From the NCBI GenBank assembly GCA_965279115.1, contig OZ257137.1, positions 2,666,001 through 2,730,000 on the forward strand: a stretch of DNA of 64,000 bases, given 5' to 3'. The notes beneath the pieces are model-generated. The model worked only from the letters and a program-made list of their open reading frames with translations. It made no database searches and was not told the DNA's origin. The translations under genes were made by a program, and so were the position numbers. The DNA is from JAEUOS01 sp965279115. Its GTDB lineage: Bacteria > Pseudomonadota > Gammaproteobacteria > Burkholderiales > JAEUOS01. Below, piece by piece: positions 52,325 through 61,240 of the stretch (positions are counted from its first letter, which is position 1; each line of letters begins with the position of its first letter).

Positions 52325-53506
52325 ATGCGTAACGAAGCCGTGATTGTCGATGCCGTGCGTACCCCGATGGGGCGCGGCAAGCCGGGCGGCAGCCTGTCAG
52401 ACCTGCATGCCACCGATGTGCTGAAACCGGTGCTTGAATCGCTGATCGCGCGCAACTGCCTCGACCCGGGCACGGTCGACGACGTCATCGCCGGTTGCGT
52501 ATCCCAGGCCGGCGAGCAATCCGCCGGCGTCGGCCGCTTCGCCTGGCTTTCCGCCGGCTACCCCGACCATGTGCCCTCGACCACCATAGACCGCAAGTGC
52601 GGCTCTTCACAACAGGCGGTGCATTTCGCCGCGCAAGGCGTGATGGCGGGCGCCTACGAGATCGTGATCGCCTGCGGGGTGGAGTCGATGAGCCGGGTGC
52701 CGATGGGCTCGGCGCGCATCGGCCAGAATCCGTTTTCGCCGTCGGTGCTGGCACGCTATGCGCCGGGCATGATCGGCCAGGGTGTATCGGCCGAACTGGT
52801 GGCCGACAAGTGGAAGATTTCGCGTGACGAACTCGACGCCTATTCGGCACAGTCGCACCAGCGCGCCGCCGCAGCGCGCGCCGCCGGCGCCTTTGCCGGC
52901 GAGATCATCCCGGTGGCGACGCCCGCCGGCAGCGTGTCGGAGGACGAGACCATCCGCGCCCAGACCACGCCGGACAGCCTGGCGCAGCTGAAGGTGGCCT
53001 TCGCCAGCGACGAGATGAAGGCACGCTATCCTCACATCGACTGGCGTGTCACCGCCGGCAACTCGTCGCAGATCACCGACGGGGCGGCGGGACTCCTGAT
53101 CATGAGCGAACGCATGGCCGCGAAGCTGGGGTTGAAGCCGCGCGCGCGTTTCGTCGGCTTCGATGTCATCGGCGACGATCCGCTCATGATGCTGACCGCG
53201 CCGATTCCCGCCACCCGGCGGGTGCTGGCAAAAACCGGCATCCAGGCGGACGCCATCGACCATTTCGAGGTCAACGAGGCTTTCGCCTCGGTGCCGCTGG
53301 CCTGGCAGCGTGAATTCAATGTCGACCCGGCCCGTCTCAACCCGCTGGGTGGCGCCATCGCGCTGGGGCATCCCTTGGGCGCCTCGGGCGCACGCCTCAT
53401 GACCACCATGCTGAACGCGCTGGAGAAAAGCGGCGGCCGCTACGGCCTGCAGACCATGTGCGAGGCCGGCGGCATGGCCAACGCGACCGTCATCGAGCGC
53501 CTTTGA
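52325..53506 (+). CDS. acetyl-CoA acetyltransferase family thiolase
   Basis: 393 residues. The nucleophile Cys92 is in DRKCGSSQQAVH, the GHP motif is in GGAIALGHPLGASGAR, and the second cysteine is in TMCEAGGMANATVIE. The NEAF segment is also present. It either condenses acyl-CoAs or cleaves a beta-ketoacyl-CoA at the end of a degradative route. An AAAGAGGAG site precedes the ATG. It is divergent from gntR and overlaps the start region of the following SDR gene, so both probably respond to the same regulator. Confidence 0.94.
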   Translation: MRNEAVIVDAVRTPMGRGKPGGSLSDLHATDVLKPVLESLIARNCLDPGTVDDVIAGCVSQAGEQSAGVGRFAWLSAGYPDHVPSTTIDRKCGSSQQAVHFAAQGVMAGAYEIVIACGVESMSRVPMGSARIGQNPFSPSVLARYAPGMIGQGVSAELVADKWKISRDELDAYSAQSHQRAAAARAAGAFAGEIIPVATPAGSVSEDETIRAQTTPDSLAQLKVAFASDEMKARYPHIDWRVTAGNSSQITDGAAGLLIMSERMAAKLGLKPRARFVGFDVIGDDPLMMLTAPIPATRRVLAKTGIQADAIDHFEVNEAFASVPLAWQREFNVDPARLNPLGGAIALGHPLGASGARLMTTMLNALEKSGGRYGLQTMCEAGGMANATVIERL

Positions 53507-53517
53507 GCGTCGCGGGC

Positions 53518-54264
53518 ATGGCCGGGGAACTCGCGGGACGCAGGATCCTGGTGACCGGTGCCGGCAGCGGTATCGGCCTTGCCACGGCAGGTGTGCTCGC
53601 GCGCGAGGGCGCCGAGGTGGCGGCAGTCATCCTGGACGAGGGCCAGCGCGCCGCGCTCGCGGCGCAGGTGCCGGATGCCCGGGTGCTGGTGCAGGACCTG
53701 ACCGATCGCCGGGCGACGGCGGCGCTTCCCGGAGAGGCGGCGCGGTTGCTCGGTGGCCTGGATGGCGTGGCCTGCTGCGCCGGCATCTTCATCGCCCATG
53801 GTGCGCTCGACACTACCGATGGCGAGTGGCTGGCCACGCTGGATATCAACCTCACCTCCACCTTCATCCTGTGCCGCGCGGCTGCCACCCTGATGACGGC
53901 CGCCGCCCGGGGCGGCGCGCTGGTGGTGATCTCCAGCCAGATCGGCGAGGTGGGGCATCCGCGCGGCGCCGCCTACGCCGCCTCCAAGGCGGGCTTGAAC
54001 GGCATGGTGCGTTCCATGGCGCTGGAACTGGCCGCGCGCAACGTCCGCGTCAACGCGGTCGGGCCGGGCCCGACCATCACGCCGCTGACAGCGGCCTCGC
54101 GCGCCGATCCAGCGCGCCATCGCGGGCTGATCGATGCCATCCCGATGGGCCGCTTCGGCGAGGCCGGCGAGATCGCCGAGGTGGTGAGCTTCCTGCTCTC
54201 ATCCCGCGCTTCCTTCATCACCGGGCAATTGCTGTGTGCCGACGGCGGATTCACCGCACGCTGA
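53518..54264 (+). CDS. short-chain dehydrogenase/reductase
   Basis: 248 residues from ATG 53518; an alternative TTG at 53503 would overlap the thiolase stop as TTGA. The motifs are LVTGAGSGIGLATAG, VACCAGIFIA in place of the usual NNAG, and SSQIGEVGHPRGAAYAASKAGLNGMV with the catalytic Tyr and Lys. The C-terminus GQLLCADGGFTAR is typical. It shares an operon with the thiolase, which fits a 3-hydroxyacyl or alcohol dehydrogenase role. It converges with a Bug gene. Confidence 0.92.
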   Translation: MAGELAGRRILVTGAGSGIGLATAGVLAREGAEVAAVILDEGQRAALAAQVPDARVLVQDLTDRRATAALPGEAARLLGGLDGVACCAGIFIAHGALDTTDGEWLATLDINLTSTFILCRAAATLMTAAARGGALVVISSQIGEVGHPRGAAYAASKAGLNGMVRSMALELAARNVRVNAVGPGPTITPLTAASRADPARHRGLIDAIPMGRFGEAGEIAEVVSFLLSSRASFITGQLLCADGGFTAR

Positions 54265-54285
54265 CACATTGGCCACCGGCCGATG

Positions 54286-55266
54286 TCAGTTCACCGTCGC
54301 ACCCGAATCCTTGACCACCTTGGCCCAGCGCACGATCTCGGCCTTGATGAAGCTGTCGAGTTCGGCCGGCGTCGAGCCGACGATGTTGTAGCCGGCCGCC
54401 TCGATACGCTGCTTTGCATCCGGTGCGTTCATGGCCTTGATGAACTCGGCATTGAGCTTTTGCACAATGGGTGCCGGAGTTCCCGCCGCGGCGAGGATGG
54501 CGTACCAGACCGAGACGTCGAAATCCTTCAGCACCGTCTCGTGAATGGTCGGCACGTCGGGCAACACGCTGGAGCGCTTCAAGGTGGAAACCGCCAGCGC
54601 GCGGAACTTGCCGCCCTGGATCTGCGGCAGCGAGGACGAAAGTGAATCGAAAATCATGTCGACTTCGCGCCCGAGCAGTGCGGTGATGGCCGGGCCGCTG
54701 CCCTTGTACGGCACATGCGTGACGTTAACGCCCATCAGCGACTTGAAGTACTCCACCGACAGGTGGCTGGTGTTGCCCGGGCCGGCGGAAGCGTAGTTGA
54801 GCTTGCCCGGATTGGCGCGCATCGCGGCCACCAGGTCGGCCATGCTCTTGTAGGGAGAAGCTGCATTGACCACCACCACTAACGGCAGCGTAGCCGCCAG
54901 GGTGATGGGCGAGAAGTCCTTCACCGTGTCATAGGGGAGCTTGGGCATCAGCGACGCGTTCACGGCGTGCGCGGTGAGCATCATGATGATGTTGTAGCCA
55001 TCGGGGGCCGACTTGGCGATCAGGTCCGCGCCTATGGTGGTGCCACCGCCGGGCTTGAAATCGATGAATACCGATTGCCCCAGGTTCTTTGTCAGTTCGG
55101 CGGCGATCGGGCGCGCCAGGATTTCCGAACTGCCGCCCGGCGGATAGGGCATGACAAAGCGGATCGGCTTGGCGGGGTAGCCCTGCTGTGCGATTGCGGA
55201 TTGCGGGATCTGTGCGGCCAGGGCGCCTGCACCCATGGCCATGACGAACTTGCGACGCTTGTTCAC
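54286..55266 (-). CDS. Bug-family substrate-binding protein
   Basis: 326 residues with a signal peptide MNKRRKFVMAMGAGALAAQI and cleavage near SAIA. The mature chain has GYPAKPIRFVMPYPPGGSSEILARPIAAEL, GGGTTIGADLIAKSAPDGYNIIMM and YKGSGPAITALLGREVDMIFDSL. It lies 28 bases downstream of the nitronate monooxygenase gene on the same strand. Ligand unknown and no TctAB genes nearby. Confidence 0.93.
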   Translation of the reverse strand: MNKRRKFVMAMGAGALAAQIPQSAIAQQGYPAKPIRFVMPYPPGGSSEILARPIAAELTKNLGQSVFIDFKPGGGTTIGADLIAKSAPDGYNIIMMLTAHAVNASLMPKLPYDTVKDFSPITLAATLPLVVVVNAASPYKSMADLVAAMRANPGKLNYASAGPGNTSHLSVEYFKSLMGVNVTHVPYKGSGPAITALLGREVDMIFDSLSSSLPQIQGGKFRALAVSTLKRSSVLPDVPTIHETVLKDFDVSVWYAILAAAGTPAPIVQKLNAEFIKAMNAPDAKQRIEAAGYNIVGSTPAELDSFIKAEIVRWAKVVKDSGATVN

Positions 55267-55294
55267 GATGGTCTCCTTGGCGATTTCGTTGGTG

Positions 55295-56260
55295 TCAGGC
55301 CGCCATGGCGCTGGCCGAGGCCAGCGCCTGGCGGCATTCGCGCACGATGCGTTCGATTAGTTCCTGGCAGGTTGGAATGTCATTGATCAGGCCGATCACC
55401 ATGCCGGCGGCGACGATGCCGCCGTCGATCTCGCCGCTCTTCATGGCGGCCTTGCCGCGCGTGCCCACCACCAGGTGACGCACTTCCTCGAAGGTGGCGC
55501 CTTCCCTTTCCATGGCCACCACCTCATCGGAGATGGCGTTCTTGAACACCCGCGAGGTGTTGTTCATGGTGCGCAGGATCAGGTTGGTGTCGCGTTCCCC
55601 GCCCTTGACGAGCGCGGCCTTGATGTTGTCGTGGATCGGCGCTTCCCGCGTGGTCATGAATCGCGTGCCCATGTTGATGCCCTCGGCGCCCATCGCCATG
55701 CAGGCGGCCATCTGGTAACCGTCGGCTATGCCGCCAGAGGCCACCACCGGTATCTTGCAGGCGCGCACTGCGGCGGGAATGAGGATCAGGTTGGTGACGT
55801 CGTCCTCGCCGGGATGGCCGGCGCACTCGAAGCCGTCGATGGAGATGATGTCCACGCCGTGCCGCTCGGCCGAAAGCGCATGACGCACCGAGGTGCACTT
55901 GTGGATCACGGTGATGCCGTGTTCCTTGAACTTCGGCGCGAAGTCGCGCGGATTGTTGCCGGCGGTCTCGACGATGTTCACGCCCGATTCGACGATCGCG
56001 GCGATGTACTCGGCGAACGGCGGCGGCTTGATCGAGGGCAGGATGGTGAGGTTCACGCCGAAGGGCTGGTCGGTCATTTGCCGGCAGCGGGCGATCTCCT
56101 GCGCCAAGTCCTCGGGCGTGGGCTGGGTCAGGGCCGTCAATATGCCCAGGCCGCCGGCATTCGATACTGCGGAGGCGAGTTCGGCATGGCCCACCCATTG
56201 CATGCCGCCCTGGATGATGGGGTATCGGGTACCCAGAAGCCGGGTGACGCGGTTTTTCAT
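55295..56260 (-). CDS. nitronate monooxygenase (2-nitropropane dioxygenase family)
   Basis: 321 residues of the FMN-dependent TIM-barrel family. It opens VTRLLGTRYPIIQGGMQWVGHAELASAVSNAGGLGILTA and keeps the ECAGHPGEDD segment with the region of the active-site histidine, plus VVASGGIADGYQMAACMAMGAEGINMGTRFM. Such enzymes oxidise nitronates; many annotated members act on other substrates or as quinone reductases. The gene is set between two Bug genes with gaps of 13 and 28 bases. Confidence 0.9.
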   Translation of the reverse strand: MKNRVTRLLGTRYPIIQGGMQWVGHAELASAVSNAGGLGILTALTQPTPEDLAQEIARCRQMTDQPFGVNLTILPSIKPPPFAEYIAAIVESGVNIVETAGNNPRDFAPKFKEHGITVIHKCTSVRHALSAERHGVDIISIDGFECAGHPGEDDVTNLILIPAAVRACKIPVVASGGIADGYQMAACMAMGAEGINMGTRFMTTREAPIHDNIKAALVKGGERDTNLILRTMNNTSRVFKNAISDEVVAMEREGATFEEVRHLVVGTRGKAAMKSGEIDGGIVAAGMVIGLINDIPTCQELIERIVRECRQALASASAMAA

Positions 56261-56273
56261 GTCGGTTTCCTGT

Positions 56274-57239
56274 TCATTCGAACTTGATGCCGGAGTCCTT
56301 GATCACCTTGGCCCAGCGGGTGCGCTCGGCGGCGATGAAGCTGCCCAACGCCTGGGGTGTGCCGGACTTGACTTCGGTACCCTGCGCGGCTAAGCGTTCC
56401 TTCATGTCCGGCAGGGCCAGCGCCTTGGTGATCTCCGCATTGAGCCGCGCGATCACCTCGGCGGGCGTGCCGGCGGGCGCCACGATGCCCTGGAAGGAGC
56501 CGGTCTCGAAGCCCGGCAGCAGTTCGGCGATGGTGGGCAACTCCGGTGCGGCCGCCACTTTCTGCAGGCTGGAGACGGCCAGGCCGCGGATGCGCCCGGA
56601 CTTCACCGTCGGGTAGGTGGCGAGCATGCCGTTCATGATCACGTTGGACTGCCCGGCGGCCACATCGGCCACCGCCTGCGAGCCGCCCTTGTAGGGGATG
56701 TAGGTCCAGGCGATGCCGGTACGCTGCGCGAACTCGATGCCGGCCAGATGCGGTGCGCCACCGGTGCCCGAGACGGCGAAATTGAGCTTGCCGGGATTGG
56801 CACGCGCGAAGTCGATGAGTTCCTGCGCGGTCCTGACCGGCAGGGAGGGATGCACGCCCAGCACATGCGGTGAATACGAGACCATGATCACCGGCGCGAG
56901 GTCCCGGGCCGGGTCGTAGGGCATGTTGGGGTAGACGCTGGGGTTGACCGAGAGCACCGAGAGGTCGGTCAGGAGCAGGGTGTAACCGTCGGCTGGCGAC
57001 TTGGCGACATAGTCGGCGCCGACATTGCCGTTGGCGCCGGCGCGCGGCTCGACGATCACCGACTGGGCGAGCGCATCGCCCAGCTTCTGGCCGATGGCGC
57101 GGGCGAGGATGTCGGAGGTGCCGCCGGCGGCGAACGGTACGACCAACTTGATCGGCCTGGCGGGCCAGGTCTGTGCCGGCACCGGGGCGCTGGCCAGCGC
57201 GACCGCGGTGAGCAGCAGGGGAGTGAGGCGTTTCAACAT
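56274..57239 (-). CDS. Bug-family substrate-binding protein
   Basis: 321 residues from MLKRLTPLLLTAVALASAPV at 57239, with signal cleavage after VPA. The mature chain is WPARPIKLVVPFAAGGTSDILARAIGQKLG, then GANGNVGADYVAKSPADGYTLLL and YKGGSQAVADVAAGQSNVIMNGM. It is the fifth of six complete Bug genes if counted by position from the HyuAB unit through this region, and the last one in the window. It is co-directional with the nitronate monooxygenase gene downstream. Confidence 0.93.
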   Translation of the reverse strand: MLKRLTPLLLTAVALASAPVPAQTWPARPIKLVVPFAAGGTSDILARAIGQKLGDALAQSVIVEPRAGANGNVGADYVAKSPADGYTLLLTDLSVLSVNPSVYPNMPYDPARDLAPVIMVSYSPHVLGVHPSLPVRTAQELIDFARANPGKLNFAVSGTGGAPHLAGIEFAQRTGIAWTYIPYKGGSQAVADVAAGQSNVIMNGMLATYPTVKSGRIRGLAVSSLQKVAAAPELPTIAELLPGFETGSFQGIVAPAGTPAEVIARLNAEITKALALPDMKERLAAQGTEVKSGTPQALGSFIAAERTRWAKVIKDSGIKFE

Positions 57240-57276
57240 GGTGGATCTCCTTGTCGATGTTCTTGTTGTGGGAACT

Positions 57277-58143
57277 TCAGGTTTCAAACCGCCATGCGTC
57301 GCCGTCGCGCACGACGCGGCCGGCGGTGGCGCCGGCGAAATGGGTGCCGATCACAAGCGTGGGCCCCTCGGCCAGCGCGCTGAACATGCGTTGCCGGGTG
57401 GCGATGGCGGCGGCGGGGTCGAAGTCGGCCGACGAGGCCCAGTCCGGATGCGCCATCTGGCAGGGGTGGTGCACGAAATCGCCGGTGATGAGCCCCTGTG
57501 CCCCCTGCGATTCGATGGCGATGCTCACGTGGCCCGGCGTGTGGCCGTGGGTGGGCACCAGGCGTACCTCCTCGCAGATGCGGTGGTCGGTGGCCACCAG
57601 GTCCACCAGCCCGGCGTCGAACACCGGCTGCACCGAGTCGGCGAATATCAGCGCCTGCCCCTCGCCTTCCGGGCTGCTGCGCCAGTAGCCGAACTCGCTC
57701 TCCGCCATGAGGTAGCGCGCATTGGGAAAAGTGGGCAGCCATTGGCCATCCACCCGCATGGTGTTCCAGCCGACGTGGTCGACATGCAGGTGGGTGCACA
57801 GCACCGTGTCGATCGACTCGCGCGGGTAGCCCGCCGCCGCCAGGTCGGCCAGGAACGGGCCCTGCATGTTGTTCCAGTGCGGCGCCATGCGGCCGCTCTT
57901 GTCGTTGCCGATGCAGGTGTCGACCACGATGCGCCGCGTCGGCGTCTCGACCACCAGCGCATGCACGCTCATGATGAGCCGGGCGTCATCGCTCATGAAA
58001 TGCGGTTTCAGCCAGTGCATTGCCGCCACCGCTTCGCGGGTGGCCTGCGGCAGGATGAAGCGCGTCCCGCCGGTGAACTCGAGCTCGACGATCTTGGTGA
58101 CCTTCACCGCGCCGATGCGCCACGCCAGGGGCTGCAGTTTCAT
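57277..58143 (-). CDS. metallo-beta-lactamase-fold hydrolase
   Basis: 288 residues from MKLQPLAWRIGAVKV at 58143; a longer start at 58179 would overlap the ligase gene. The zinc motif is HLHVDH (His118, His120, Asp122, His123), and a further His is in PTHGHTPGHVS, near residue 190. The layout, with an early strand pair and VVDTCIGNDKSGR, resembles N-acyl-lactonase/alkylsulfatase-like members of the fold. It may hydrolyse a lactone or ester in the pathway of the adjacent acyl-CoA ligase and alpha/beta hydrolase. Confidence 0.9.
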   Translation of the reverse strand: MKLQPLAWRIGAVKVTKIVELEFTGGTRFILPQATREAVAAMHWLKPHFMSDDARLIMSVHALVVETPTRRIVVDTCIGNDKSGRMAPHWNNMQGPFLADLAAAGYPRESIDTVLCTHLHVDHVGWNTMRVDGQWLPTFPNARYLMAESEFGYWRSSPEGEGQALIFADSVQPVFDAGLVDLVATDHRICEEVRLVPTHGHTPGHVSIAIESQGAQGLITGDFVHHPCQMAHPDWASSADFDPAAAIATRQRMFSALAEGPTLVIGTHFAGATAGRVVRDGDAWRFET

Positions 58144-58159
58144 GACTTGCTGTCCCGCT

Positions 58160-59713
58160 TCATATGATCCTGCTGGCATGGCCCGCCCAGTAGCGGTCGC
58201 GCAGCAGGCGCTTGTAGAGCTTGCCGGTGGGATGGCGCGGCAATTCGGCCTCGAAATCGACCGAGCGCGGGCATTTGATCGGCGATAGCTGCTCGCGGCA
58301 GAAGGCGATCAGTTCGGCTTCGAGGGCACGGCCGGCGTCGCCCTGCACGTCGCGCATGTCGCGCGGCTGCACCACCGCCTTGACCTCCTCGCCGAATTCC
58401 TCGTTGGGCACGCCGATGACCGCGCAGTCCTGCACCTTGGGATGGGTGATGAGCAGGTTCTCGGCTTCCTGCGGGTAGATGTTGACCCCGCCGGAGATGA
58501 TCATGTGGGCCTTGCGGTCGGTGAGATACAGGTAGCCTTCGGCATCCACGTAGCCCACATCGCCGAGCGTGGTCCAGCCGTGGCGGTTGCGGCTGCCCGC
58601 GGTCTTGTCGGTGTCGTTGTGATATTCGAAGGGCCGTCCGTCGGCGAAATACACGGTGCCGGGTGTGCCGACAGGCATTTCCGCGCCATCGTCATCGCAG
58701 ATCTTGAGGATGCCGATCACGGCACGTCCTACCGTGCCCGGATGCTTGACCCATTCGCCGGAGCTCACCATGGCCATGCCATTGCCCTCGGTGCCGGCGT
58801 AGTACTCCCAGATCACCGGGCCCCACCATTCGATCATCTGCGACTTGATCGGGATCGGGCAGGGCGCCGCGGCATGGATGGCGATCTTCAGCGAGGACAG
58901 ATCGTGGCGCTTGCGCGCTTCTTCCGGCAGCTTCAGCATGCGCACGAACATGGTGGGCACCAGCTGGGTGTGCGTCACCTTGTACTGCGCCACCATGCGC
59001 AGGTAATCCTCCGGGTCGAAATGCTCCATCACCACGCAGGTGCCCCCCAGGCGCAGGGTGGTCAGGCAAAAGCGCAGCGGCGCGGCGTGATAGAGCGGCG
59101 CCGGCGAGAGGTACACCGTGCCCGCGCCCATGCCGTAGAGCTTCATGCAGATGCCGATCAGCGGGTTCATCGCATCGATGGCGGGCGATTCCGGCGGCAC
59201 CCATACGCCCTTGGGGCGGCCGGTGGTGCCGGAGGAATACAACATGTCGCCTCCGGCGGTCTCGTCGGCGATGCGCGTGGCAGGGTGGCGTGCCAATGCG
59301 GCTTCGTAGGACTCATGGCCGGGCGCGGTGCCGTCCATCATCAGGCGGTTCGCGAGCGCGGGGGTTTGCGCCAGCAGTTGCCCGGCCAGCGGGGCCATCG
59401 CCTGCGAGGTGACCAGCAGTTTCGCTCCGCAGTTTTCGATGATGTAGGCGGCCTCGCCGACGGTGAGGCGGGTGCTCATGGCGGTGTAGATGATGCCGGC
59501 GCGATGGGCGCCCACGCAGATCTCGAAAAAGCGCGGATGGTTCTCCAGCAGGATGGCGATATGGTCGCCGGCGGCGAGGCCAAGGCTTCGCAGCAGTTGC
59601 GCCACCTGGTTGGAGCGGTCCTCGAGCTCGCGATAGGTGAGCCGCGCGCCGCTGCCGGCCATGATGAAGGCCGGCTTGTCGGGCTGGGTGCTGGCGTGGA
59701 TGTGGGGATGCAT
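58160..59713 (-). CDS. AMP-dependent acyl-CoA synthetase/ligase
   Basis: 517 residues from MHPHIHASTQPDKPAFI at 59713; the longer frame is a shadow of the upstream hydrolase gene. The AMP-binding motif is LYSSGTTGRPKGV near residue 152, the hinge region YLYLTDRKAHMIISGGVNIYPQEAE, and the catalytic lysine in HPTGKLYKRLL near the C-terminus. It activates a carboxylic acid to a CoA thioester via the adenylate. The sequence resembles medium-chain and aromatic acid ligases, and the substrate is not defined. It is placed between the metallo-hydrolase and alpha/beta hydrolase genes. Confidence 0.93.
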   Translation of the reverse strand: MHPHIHASTQPDKPAFIMAGSGARLTYRELEDRSNQVAQLLRSLGLAAGDHIAILLENHPRFFEICVGAHRAGIIYTAMSTRLTVGEAAYIIENCGAKLLVTSQAMAPLAGQLLAQTPALANRLMMDGTAPGHESYEAALARHPATRIADETAGGDMLYSSGTTGRPKGVWVPPESPAIDAMNPLIGICMKLYGMGAGTVYLSPAPLYHAAPLRFCLTTLRLGGTCVVMEHFDPEDYLRMVAQYKVTHTQLVPTMFVRMLKLPEEARKRHDLSSLKIAIHAAAPCPIPIKSQMIEWWGPVIWEYYAGTEGNGMAMVSSGEWVKHPGTVGRAVIGILKICDDDGAEMPVGTPGTVYFADGRPFEYHNDTDKTAGSRNRHGWTTLGDVGYVDAEGYLYLTDRKAHMIISGGVNIYPQEAENLLITHPKVQDCAVIGVPNEEFGEEVKAVVQPRDMRDVQGDAGRALEAELIAFCREQLSPIKCPRSVDFEAELPRHPTGKLYKRLLRDRYWAGHASRII

Positions 59714-59742
59714 GGGGCCGGGTCCGGTGGCGATGCTTCGGT

Positions 59743-60630
59743 TCAGCGGGACAGGATCTCGGCGAGCACCGGGCGCAGGTGGGTGAGAAACCCCTGCGGG
59801 TCCTCGCTCATGGGAAAGTGGCCGATGCCCGGCATGATCACCGCCTTCGCGCCGGCGATGCTGCGTTCGAGGGCGCGGGTGTCCTCGGGGTTGCAGGAAT
59901 AGTCGTACTCGCCGGAGAGCAGATAGAGCGGGCAGGCCTGGGTGTCGATGCCGGCCACGCGGTCGCGGATGTCGCCGTCGATCTTGTAGAAGTACAGGTC
60001 GCCCTTGAACACCCCCGGCCCGCCCTGCATGTAGTGCCACAGGGTCTCCCAGCGATCGGCCGCAGGCGCCGCCGGTCCGATCAGGCCGGAGACGATGCCG
60101 GCGCACACCTCGCCCCCGTGCACGTCGGGCCGGTGCAACCACTGCACGTCGTAGTAGGGGTCCACATGCGCGCCCGACTGCAGGCCGATCAGGGCGCGGA
60201 ACTCGCGCGCATGATCCAGCGCCAGGTGCAGCACGATGCGCCCGCCGATCGAGCAGCCCATCGCCATCGGGCGGTCAAGCCTGAGGGCGGCGCAGACCCC
60301 GCGCACGATGGCCACGTAGTCGGCGGAAGTGAGGCGGTACTCATGGGTGTGCCAGCCAGCCGGCGGCGATGACTTGCCGTGCCACGGCAGGTCGAAGGCG
60401 ATGACGCGGTAGTTCCTGAGGATCTCCGGGTCGTTTTGCAGCGCGCGGTACTGGCGCGAGTCGCTGCCGGCGGTATGCAGGCATACCAGCGGGATGCCCT
60501 GTCCCGATTCCTCCACATACACGCGGTGCGGCTTGCCAAGAAGCTCGACATGCAGGTAGCGGCCGACCACCGGTTCGAAAAACGCCTCCATGTGCGCGGC
60601 TCCTGCCGTGGTGTTTGCGGGGGCGCTCAT
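59743..60630 (-). CDS. alpha/beta-fold hydrolase
   Basis: 295 residues from MSAPANTTAGAAHMEAFF at 60630. The nucleophile elbow is GCSIGG (Ser127), the oxyanion region HTAGSDSRQY near 52-61, and the catalytic His in MPGIGHFPMSE near the C-terminus. The LPWHGKS stretch fits the usual HG motif. Relatives include C-C bond hydrolases of meta-cleavage routes and ester hydrolases. It overlaps the SCP2-like gene upstream by ATGA, so the three genes are coupled. Confidence 0.92.
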   Translation of the reverse strand: MSAPANTTAGAAHMEAFFEPVVGRYLHVELLGKPHRVYVEESGQGIPLVCLHTAGSDSRQYRALQNDPEILRNYRVIAFDLPWHGKSSPPAGWHTHEYRLTSADYVAIVRGVCAALRLDRPMAMGCSIGGRIVLHLALDHAREFRALIGLQSGAHVDPYYDVQWLHRPDVHGGEVCAGIVSGLIGPAAPAADRWETLWHYMQGGPGVFKGDLYFYKIDGDIRDRVAGIDTQACPLYLLSGEYDYSCNPEDTRALERSIAGAKAVIMPGIGHFPMSEDPQGFLTHLRPVLAEILSR

Positions 60631-60989
60631 TGCACCTTGCCCCGCAGGCAGGCCAGCACATCCTTGAAGTACAGGAGGTTGGCCATCAACACATGCTGGT
60701 CGCCTTCGACCCGCAGGGTGCGCGACTTGACCATTGCGAGGATGTCGTTGAAACCCGGGGGTGGCAACGGGAGCCAGAAGCGCCGCCACGCCTCTTCCGG
60801 GGCACGCAGCGCGAAGGTCCAGCGCGGCATCACGAACGGGCCGGCTGTCACGCTTTCGATGCGCCCCGCATGAATGGTCACCAGATGCTGATGTTCACCT
60901 GCTTCCAGCAGGAAGCGCGTGTCCACGAAGCGCCCGCGCTGCACCAGCCAGGCGTCGGCATTGACCAGGTCCTGGAGTTTCTCCAGCAT
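60627..60989 (-). CDS. small SCP2-like domain protein
   Basis: 120 residues from MLEKLQDLVNADAWLVQRG at 60989, preceded by a GGAGGAG site. The pattern IHAGRIESV...WTFALRAPEEAWRRF and the later VEGDQHVLMANLLYFKDVL fits the sterol-carrier-protein-2 fold, which holds a hydrophobic ligand. Its role beside an alpha/beta hydrolase and an acyl-CoA ligase may be to present a hydrophobic acyl substrate. The family match is moderate and by eye. Confidence 0.65.
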   Translation of the reverse strand: MLEKLQDLVNADAWLVQRGRFVDTRFLLEAGEHQHLVTIHAGRIESVTAGPFVMPRWTFALRAPEEAWRRFWLPLPPPGFNDILAMVKSRTLRVEGDQHVLMANLLYFKDVLACLRGKVQ

Positions 60990-61240
60990 TGTCTCCTCCC
61001 GCAGTCGGGATTGTTCTCTTGCGCATGCCCCCGGCATGCGATCGGAAGGCAAGGATAGCGCAGGGTGCCGGCCGTTCCCTGCTGCGTCGCAATAAGCGTG
61101 GGGGTGCGCCGTGAAGGCATACCCGTCAAGGGAGCAATCCTGTTGGCGTCGCCTGCCCGGAGGCGACCGGCAACAACACCCGACTGGCGGCCGGGCTGTC
61201 GAGGCTGGTGGTCAGCGCTGCGAAACTGCGAGGGGTGTAC
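60990..61240. other. 251-bp intergenic region, no gene seen
   Basis: No convincing reading frame with a ribosome-binding site is visible. There is a 7-bp stem hairpin at 61148-61167 (GTCGCCT/AGGCGAC) without a T run. The region separates the SCP2-like gene's promoter side from the end of the PEP-CTERM gene; promoters for the 60989 transcript probably lie here. Confidence 0.6.

Noticed and set aside
61148..61167. 7-bp stem hairpin in the gap before the PEP-CTERM gene end
   Set aside because: No T run and no clear position relative to either transcript end.
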